DNA of 18,192 nucleotides from JBBSEZ01 sp038239195. Lineage in GTDB: Bacteria; Planctomycetota; Planctomycetia; Gemmatales; Gemmataceae. Position 1 is the first letter of the stretch; each line of letters begins with the position of its first letter. The position numbers and the translations under genes are program-made. Shown here piece by piece: positions 13,569 to 18,192 of this stretch. The DNA is taken from assembly GCA_038239195.1 (NCBI GenBank), contig JBBSEZ010000182.1, positions 1 to 18,192 on the forward strand, written 5' to 3'. The notes under the pieces were generated by a model that searched no databases, was not told the origin of the DNA, and saw only the letters and a list, made by a program, of their open reading frames with translations.

Positions 13569-16500
13569 TCAACCCAGCGCTTCGAGGAGCGCCCGGGCAT
13601 CGATCAGGTCGGGAGTCTGGGCCCCCTCCGTAAACCACTCGCAGACTTCGCCAAGCGCCTGCCGCGCCTCCGCGCGCTTCCCTTGCCTCTGCCACAGGCG
13701 GCTGAGGCTCATCGCCGACCGCAGCTCCCACGCCTTGCTGCCCTGTCGGCGGGCGACGTCGAGCGCGTGACGGAAACAGGCCTCGGCCTCCTCGTCCGCG
13801 GAACGGGACAGCAACAGCTCCCCCCGGGCCCGGTGAAGCTCCGGCTCCTGGAAACGGTCGTCGTTCTTGGCGGCGAGCGCCAGGGCCTCCGCCACGGCGC
13901 TCAGGCCCTCCTCGGTCTGTCCCGCCTTGGCGTGCGCCTCGGCCAGGATGCTGAGGTAGAACGGCAGAGCGAGCTCGGCCCCCAGGGCTCGGTAGGCGGT
14001 TAGCCCCTGCTGTAACTGGGGCAACGCTTCCTCGTGCCGGCCTTGCAGCACGAGGCCCGCCGCCCGGTAGAGCACGCCCGTCGCGCGCCACATGGCGAAC
14101 CCTTGCTCGACGGCGAGAGCGAGCTGTTCCTCGCCCAGGGCCTGGGCCTCGCGCCCCAGCCGGCAGTGCTGGTAGAGCCAGCCCGCATGGTGCAGCGCGT
14201 ACTCCAGGCTGAAGGGATGGGCGACTTCCCGCGCCAGGGCAACCGTCTCGCGGCTGAGAGCCAGGGCCTGGTCCGGGTGGCCGAGGTGCCACAGCGCCAG
14301 GGCCAGGTAGCAGCGGTGCGTGACTCCCGAGTTCTGCCCGGTGTGCCTGGCCCAGAGCTTGCATCGCTCCCTGTCGTCGAGGGCGAGCCCGCGCTCGCAG
14401 TGATCGCGGGAGCCCTTGTGGTCCCCGCGGTAGAGCAGGGTAAGCGCGGGGGCGAAATGGGCCTCCATGGTGATGCCCGGGTCTTGCAGCGACCGGGCCA
14501 GCTCCAGCATCTCGGCTCCCAGGTCCATGCACAGGCGGAAATCGCCGCGCACGACGTGCCAGGCCCAGGCCCCCCACATCACCGCAAATAGGTGGGGCTT
14601 CTCGCCGGTCTGTTCGCACAGCGCGCGGGCTCGCGCGAAGACCGGGCCGGCCTCGGGGGCCGAGTAGCCCTTCGAGGCCAGAAGGGCGGTGCCCAGGGCC
14701 GCCTGGAGCTGGAGCTCTTGCCGGACGCGCTCGGGCGCCTCCTCCAGCCCCGCGAGCAGTTCGAGCCCCTTGCTGAGGTGCCCGACCGCCTCGGCGCTGG
14801 CGGAGCGCTCGCGGGCGTTGTGCCCGGCCTTTTCCCACAGCGCGATCGCCTGCTCCGCGAGCCCCGCCTCGGTGCAGTGGTGGGCCAGGAGCTCGGGTTG
14901 GGCCTCGACGGTCTCCGGGTAGCGCGCTTCCAGCGCCTCCGCGATTCGCCGGTGGTACTGCTGCCGGGTGCTCTTGAGCAACGACTGGTAGGCCGCGTCC
15001 TGGACGAGCGCGTGCTTGAAGAGATAGCTGGCCTGGGGCGGCCGGCCTTTGCGGAAGAGCAGCTCCGCCTCCACCAGTTTCGCCAGTTCAGCTTCCAGCA
15101 CGGGCGCGTCCAGGGGCGAGGCGGCCTGGATCAGCTCGTGGCTGAACTCCCGCCCCAGCGCGGCACCGAACTGGGCCACCTCCTTGGCCGTGTCCAGCCG
15201 GTCGAGCCGGGCCATCAGCAGGTCGTGGAGGGTGCTGGGGATCGCGCCCTGGCGCAGGGGGCCGGTCAGCACGTACGCGCCCTCGACCTCGCGCAGCAGC
15301 CCCGACTCCAGCAGCAGCCGGGTACACTCTTCCACGAACAGCGGCACGCCATCGGTCCGGGCGGCCACCTGCTCGGCGACCTCGGGAGGCAGGGGCTTGT
15401 TCCCCGATTTCCTCCCCACCATCTCCGCGACCTGGCGCCGGCTCAAGCGCGGCAGGGCCACCTGCGTCAAGTGCGGGCCGGACCACGGGGCGGCGAACTC
15501 CGGACGGAAGGTTAGCAGGACGAAGACGCGCTCCGTCTGCGCCTGTTCGATCAGCAGGCCGAGCAGCTCCCGGGTCGAGGCGTCCACCCAGTGAAGGTCT
15601 TCCACGACGAACAGCACCGGCCGTTGTTCGGAGGACTTTCGCAGCCAGTCGATCAGGACTTCCAGCGTCTTCTGTTTCTGTCGTTCGGGGGTGAGGGCCG
15701 GCGCCGGATAGCGGTCGGTCGGCGGCAGCGACAGGAGCGCGGCGAAGAGGGGCACCGCCTCGGGCAGCGCAAAGCGGAGGTCGGCGAGCAGGCGCTCGAG
15801 CCGGGCCAGCCTCTCCTCCGCAGCCAGTTTGTGCCGGAAGCCCAGGTGCCGCTGTAGGTAATCGGTCACGGGGCTCAGGCTGCGGTTCTGGTACTGCGGG
15901 GCGCAGCGACACTCCATCACCGTTCCCGAGCCTCGGGCGACGTGTTCTTCGAGCACGTGGACCAGGCGCGATTTGCCGATCCCGGGCTCCCCGCTCAGCA
16001 GGACCACCTGGCCCCTGCCCTCCTCGACGAGTTCCCAGCGGTCGAGCAGGAGCCCGACTTCCCGGTCCCGACCCACCAGCGGAGTGAGCTCGCCGGGGCC
16101 GGCCCACTCGATCCGGCTCGCGAGCTCCTTCTCGCGGAGGGCGCGATACGCGCTCACCGGGCGGGACACGCCACGGACGGCATGCTCGCCCAGCGGTTCG
16201 CAGTCGAAGAGCCCCTGGACCAGCCGAAACGTGGCGGCGCTGAGGACGACGCTGTCGGCGGCCGCCGCGCTCTCCAGCCCCGAGGCCACGGTGCGCGCCT
16301 CGCCCACGATGGCCAGGGGCTCGCCCGTCTCCCCCACCATTTCGCCGGCGACCACCAGCCCGGTGTGGATGCCCACGCGCACGGCCAGCCCGCTGCCGTG
16401 TTTCTCTCGGCCCTTGCGGGCCCGCGCCAGCTCCTCGACCAGGGCGAGCCCCGTCCGCACCGCGCGCGGGGCGTTGTCTTCGTAGGCGACCGGATACCCG

Positions 16501-18074
16501 AAACAGACCAGCAGGCTGTCCCCGAGCGACTGGACGAGGGCCCCGTTGAAACGGCCGACCACCTCCGCGCAGGTCTTCTGGTAGGAGCGCAGCAACTCGT
16601 GGACCTCCTCGGGCCCCAGTTGCTCGGCGAGGGCCCCGACGTCCGCCAGGCTGCACGACAGGACGGTGAGTTGCCGGCGCTCGGCCTCGCGGGCGCGCCG
16701 GGTGGCGGAGGACTTCCCGGACAGGGCGCTGCTGCTGTCCGCAGCCGGAGGGGAAACGGCGAGCGCGGACGGCTGTTCGGGTGTCGCCTTCCCTTCGGCC
16801 GGTGCGAGGTGTACGCGCCGAAGGTCTTCCGCGAGGTCCGCGGCGGTCGTGTAGCGCTCGGTGATCCGCTTGGCCATCGCCTTGAGGCAGATTCGTTCCA
16901 GCTCGCGGGGCACGTCCGGGACGACCTGCCGGGGCGGCTGCGGCTCGTCGCGGCGCACTTGCCGGAGCAGTTCTTCCACATTGGGGGCCCGAAAAGGCGG
17001 CCGGCCGCAGAGCATCTCGTACAGGAGGGCCCCCAGGCTGTAGACGTCGGTGCGGCCATCGAGGCGATGCCCCTCGCCCGCGGCCTGCTCGGGAGACATG
17101 TAGGCGGGGGTCCCCGCGATGGTCCCGCGCTGGGGGCCGGGCGCTGCCGACTCGTCGATGCCCAGGCCGAAGTCCACCAGGACCGGGGCTCGGTCGGCCG
17201 TCAGGATGACGTTGGCGGGCTTGACGTCGCGATGCACCGTGCGCTGGGCGTGGGCGTGGGCCAGGGCGTCGGCCACGGCCGCCGCGATCCGCGCCGCTTC
17301 CTGCCAGGTTGGGCGGCAGGTTTTCAACCACTCCGCGAGGGTCGTTCCGTCCACGAAATCGGAGACGATGTAACACTGACCGTTCTGCACGCCCACGTCG
17401 TGGACGGCGACGATGCCGGGGTGCCGGAGCCGGGCGACCCGCCGCGCTTCGCGCAGCAGGTCGTCGATCGCCTCGGCCGAATCGAGGAAGCGAGAAACCT
17501 TGATCGCCACGGGACGGTCGAGCTGGCTGTCGTAGCCGGCGTAGACCGCTCCAAAGCCCCCCTGGCCGCGGAGGGCCCGAACCGCGTATCGGCCAAAGGC
17601 TACAGGCAACGCAGAGGCCGGTGCAAGCGCGGGCGTGTTGTCCCGTCCCTCGCGCAACTCTGTGGGCCCCGCGGGAAGGAACAACTCGACGCTGGTTGTC
17701 CCGGACACGTAATCGAGCGTCTCGAAGGGGAGAGCGGCACCGCCGGGGGAGGGGTCGGTACGAGCGGCTTCAGCCGGCGCGGGGGCGAGATTGGCCCAGG
17801 CCCGAGACACGAGCCCGGCGCGATCCGGCAAGTGCTGTCGATACTCTTCTTCCGTCGGCTGCTCCCCGGCCGCGCGCCGCAGGCGCACGTCGATCGCCAT
17901 CAGTGTACGCAGCAACTCGGAGAGCTCTGCCGGCGAGGCTGCGGCGAGGTGCTGTCCGATCCGCAGCGGCTGGCCGGCACGCCAGTCGGTCTCGAACCGC
18001 CGACAGCATTCCTCGAACGGCGCGCGTTCCGCGGCAGGAGGGGGCGTTTCCTTGCCAGGGCTCGGGTTGGTCAT
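13569..18074 (-). CDS. Giant Ser/Thr kinase with degenerate cyclase domain, ATPase and TPR repeats
   Basis: The product has 1501 residues; the ATG at 18074 follows AGGAGG. Residues 20-95 resemble the helical N-terminal region common in planctomycete kinases (RFETDWRAGQPLRI...ELLRTLMAIDVRLRRAAGEQPTEEEY). A Hanks-type kinase spans about 161-420: GQGGFGAVYAG (170-180), K192, HRDVKPAN (281-288), DFG (301-303) and GTPAYMSPEQ (321-330), all intact. A class III cyclase-like domain covers about 466-645; it keeps GD (518-519) and FGYP but has Ser475 instead of the first metal Asp, and Thr595 and Gly599 where Asn and Arg are usual. An AAA/STAND-like ATPase follows, with Walker A GEPGIGKS (695-702) and Walker B VLFVVEDLHWVD (820-831). 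From about 1090 to 1500 it consists of helical TPR-like repeats. No membrane segment is seen, so it should be cytoplasmic. It probably integrates a protein-protein signal through the TPR/ATPase part to control phosphorylation. Substrates are unknown. Confidence 0.95.
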   Translation of the reverse strand: MTNPSPGKETPPPAAERAPFEECCRRFETDWRAGQPLRIGQHLAAASPAELSELLRTLMAIDVRLRRAAGEQPTEEEYRQHLPDRAGLVSRAWANLAPAPAEAARTDPSPGGAALPFETLDYVSGTTSVELFLPAGPTELREGRDNTPALAPASALPVAFGRYAVRALRGQGGFGAVYAGYDSQLDRPVAIKVSRFLDSAEAIDDLLREARRVARLRHPGIVAVHDVGVQNGQCYIVSDFVDGTTLAEWLKTCRPTWQEAARIAAAVADALAHAHAQRTVHRDVKPANVILTADRAPVLVDFGLGIDESAAPGPQRGTIAGTPAYMSPEQAAGEGHRLDGRTDVYSLGALLYEMLCGRPPFRAPNVEELLRQVRRDEPQPPRQVVPDVPRELERICLKAMAKRITERYTTAADLAEDLRRVHLAPAEGKATPEQPSALAVSPPAADSSSALSGKSSATRRAREAERRQLTVLSCSLADVGALAEQLGPEEVHELLRSYQKTCAEVVGRFNGALVQSLGDSLLVCFGYPVAYEDNAPRAVRTGLALVEELARARKGREKHGSGLAVRVGIHTGLVVAGEMVGETGEPLAIVGEARTVASGLESAAAADSVVLSAATFRLVQGLFDCEPLGEHAVRGVSRPVSAYRALREKELASRIEWAGPGELTPLVGRDREVGLLLDRWELVEEGRGQVVLLSGEPGIGKSRLVHVLEEHVARGSGTVMECRCAPQYQNRSLSPVTDYLQRHLGFRHKLAAEERLARLERLLADLRFALPEAVPLFAALLSLPPTDRYPAPALTPERQKQKTLEVLIDWLRKSSEQRPVLFVVEDLHWVDASTRELLGLLIEQAQTERVFVLLTFRPEFAAPWSGPHLTQVALPRLSRRQVAEMVGRKSGNKPLPPEVAEQVAARTDGVPLFVEECTRLLLESGLLREVEGAYVLTGPLRQGAIPSTLHDLLMARLDRLDTAKEVAQFGAALGREFSHELIQAASPLDAPVLEAELAKLVEAELLFRKGRPPQASYLFKHALVQDAAYQSLLKSTRQQYHRRIAEALEARYPETVEAQPELLAHHCTEAGLAEQAIALWEKAGHNARERSASAEAVGHLSKGLELLAGLEEAPERVRQELQLQAALGTALLASKGYSAPEAGPVFARARALCEQTGEKPHLFAVMWGAWAWHVVRGDFRLCMDLGAEMLELARSLQDPGITMEAHFAPALTLLYRGDHKGSRDHCERGLALDDRERCKLWARHTGQNSGVTHRCYLALALWHLGHPDQALALSRETVALAREVAHPFSLEYALHHAGWLYQHCRLGREAQALGEEQLALAVEQGFAMWRATGVLYRAAGLVLQGRHEEALPQLQQGLTAYRALGAELALPFYLSILAEAHAKAGQTEEGLSAVAEALALAAKNDDRFQEPELHRARGELLLSRSADEEAEACFRHALDVARRQGSKAWELRSAMSLSRLWQRQGKRAEARQALGEVCEWFTEGAQTPDLIDARALLEALG

Positions 18075-18080
18075 CAGGCG

Positions 18081-18086
18081 CCTCCT
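18081..18086 (-). promoter_or_regulatory. Strong ribosome binding site of the giant kinase gene
   Basis: CCTCCT on the + strand reads AGGAGG on the minus strand, six bases before the ATG. It fixes the start of the 1501-residue kinase. Confidence 0.65.
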
Positions 18087-18130
18087 GAGGCGGGGAGCGG
18101 CATGCGGTGGGCCCTGGAGGAAGGTGAAGG

Positions 18131-18157
18131 CCCCGCGCTTCGCAGCGCACCTCCGGG
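18131..18157. other. Imperfect hairpin in the kinase leader
   Basis: CCCCGCGCT (18131-18139) pairs with AGCGC (18144-18148) and, after a bulge, GGGG (18154-18157), with loop TCGC. It lies about 57 bases upstream of the kinase start. It could be a leader structure or a degenerate copy of a dispersed intergenic element. No promoter is recognisable before the window ends. Confidence 0.25.
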
Positions 18158-18192
18158 GAGAAGGCGCCCCATCTTACCAAAGCGGGAGGCCC

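Noticed and set aside
16137..16676. Calling the cyclase-like domain an active adenylate or guanylate cyclase
   Set aside because: The first metal Asp and the catalytic Asn and Arg appear to be replaced (Ser475, Thr595, Gly599), so activity cannot be assumed.
13042..17376. Long minus-strand open frames in other registers of the giant kinase gene
   Set aside because: They lack any motif, whereas the chosen frame contains intact kinase, Walker and TPR-like sequence throughout.
1..18192. CRISPR arrays, tRNA or rRNA genes, insertion sequences, replication origins
   Set aside because: No regular direct repeats, cloverleaf-type sequences, rRNA-like sequence, transposase motifs or DnaA-box clusters were seen on reading both strands.

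Overview
The window is GC-rich DNA, about two thirds or more G+C by eye, and most likely comes from a planctomycete of the Gemmata type. The support is: an exported protein with the N-terminal LEDR-type motif and C-terminal DUF4214 repeats; a stand-alone heme domain of the Pirellula/Verrucomicrobium type (TIGR02603); a Uma2-family nuclease; a very large Ser/Thr kinase with a planctomycete-style N-terminal region; and an ECF sigma factor next to an oversized membrane protein. I see no rRNA, tRNA, CRISPR array, transposase or phage gene. The assignment is inference from gene content; no taxonomic marker is present.

Layout. Bases 1-43 are a REP-like hairpin, followed by about 400 bases without a recognisable gene. 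A beta-helix/DUF4214 surface protein (441-2264, +) ends before a terminator-like hairpin. Next, a small zinc-finger membrane protein (2566-2862) overlaps by 38 bases a sulfite-oxidase-fold molybdenum oxidoreductase (2825-3463). Then come an ECF sigma factor (3684-4394) and a 1943-residue protein (4495-10326), both on +, which look like one operon. On the minus strand follow a 99-residue unknown (10405-10704), a Uma2 nuclease (10804-11541) and an exported monoheme c-type protein (11892-12440) with a long hairpin just past its stop codon. An alpha/beta hydrolase (12737-13468, +) converges on a 1501-residue kinase/cyclase-like/ATPase/TPR protein (13569-18074, -).

The most interesting part is the sigma/macroglobulin pair. 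The second protein begins with an anti-sigma zinc finger of the HxxxCxxC type, crosses the membrane once, and continues as a complete bacterial alpha-2-macroglobulin with a GCFEQ thioester motif. The protein therefore links a cytoplasmic sigma-binding domain directly to a periplasmic protease trap. Where other macroglobulins have the bait region, it carries an inserted helical segment, a two-helix membrane hairpin and a Gly/Pro/Met-rich linker. This could be a one-protein sensor in which protease attack on the macroglobulin changes release of the sigma factor. That mechanism is inference.

The second notable protein is the minus-strand giant. It combines an apparently active Hanks-type kinase, a class III cyclase domain that has lost one metal Asp and the Asn/Arg catalytic pair, an AAA/STAND-like ATPase and TPR-like repeats. 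It looks like a cytoplasmic signalling hub whose cyclase domain is probably regulatory rather than catalytic.
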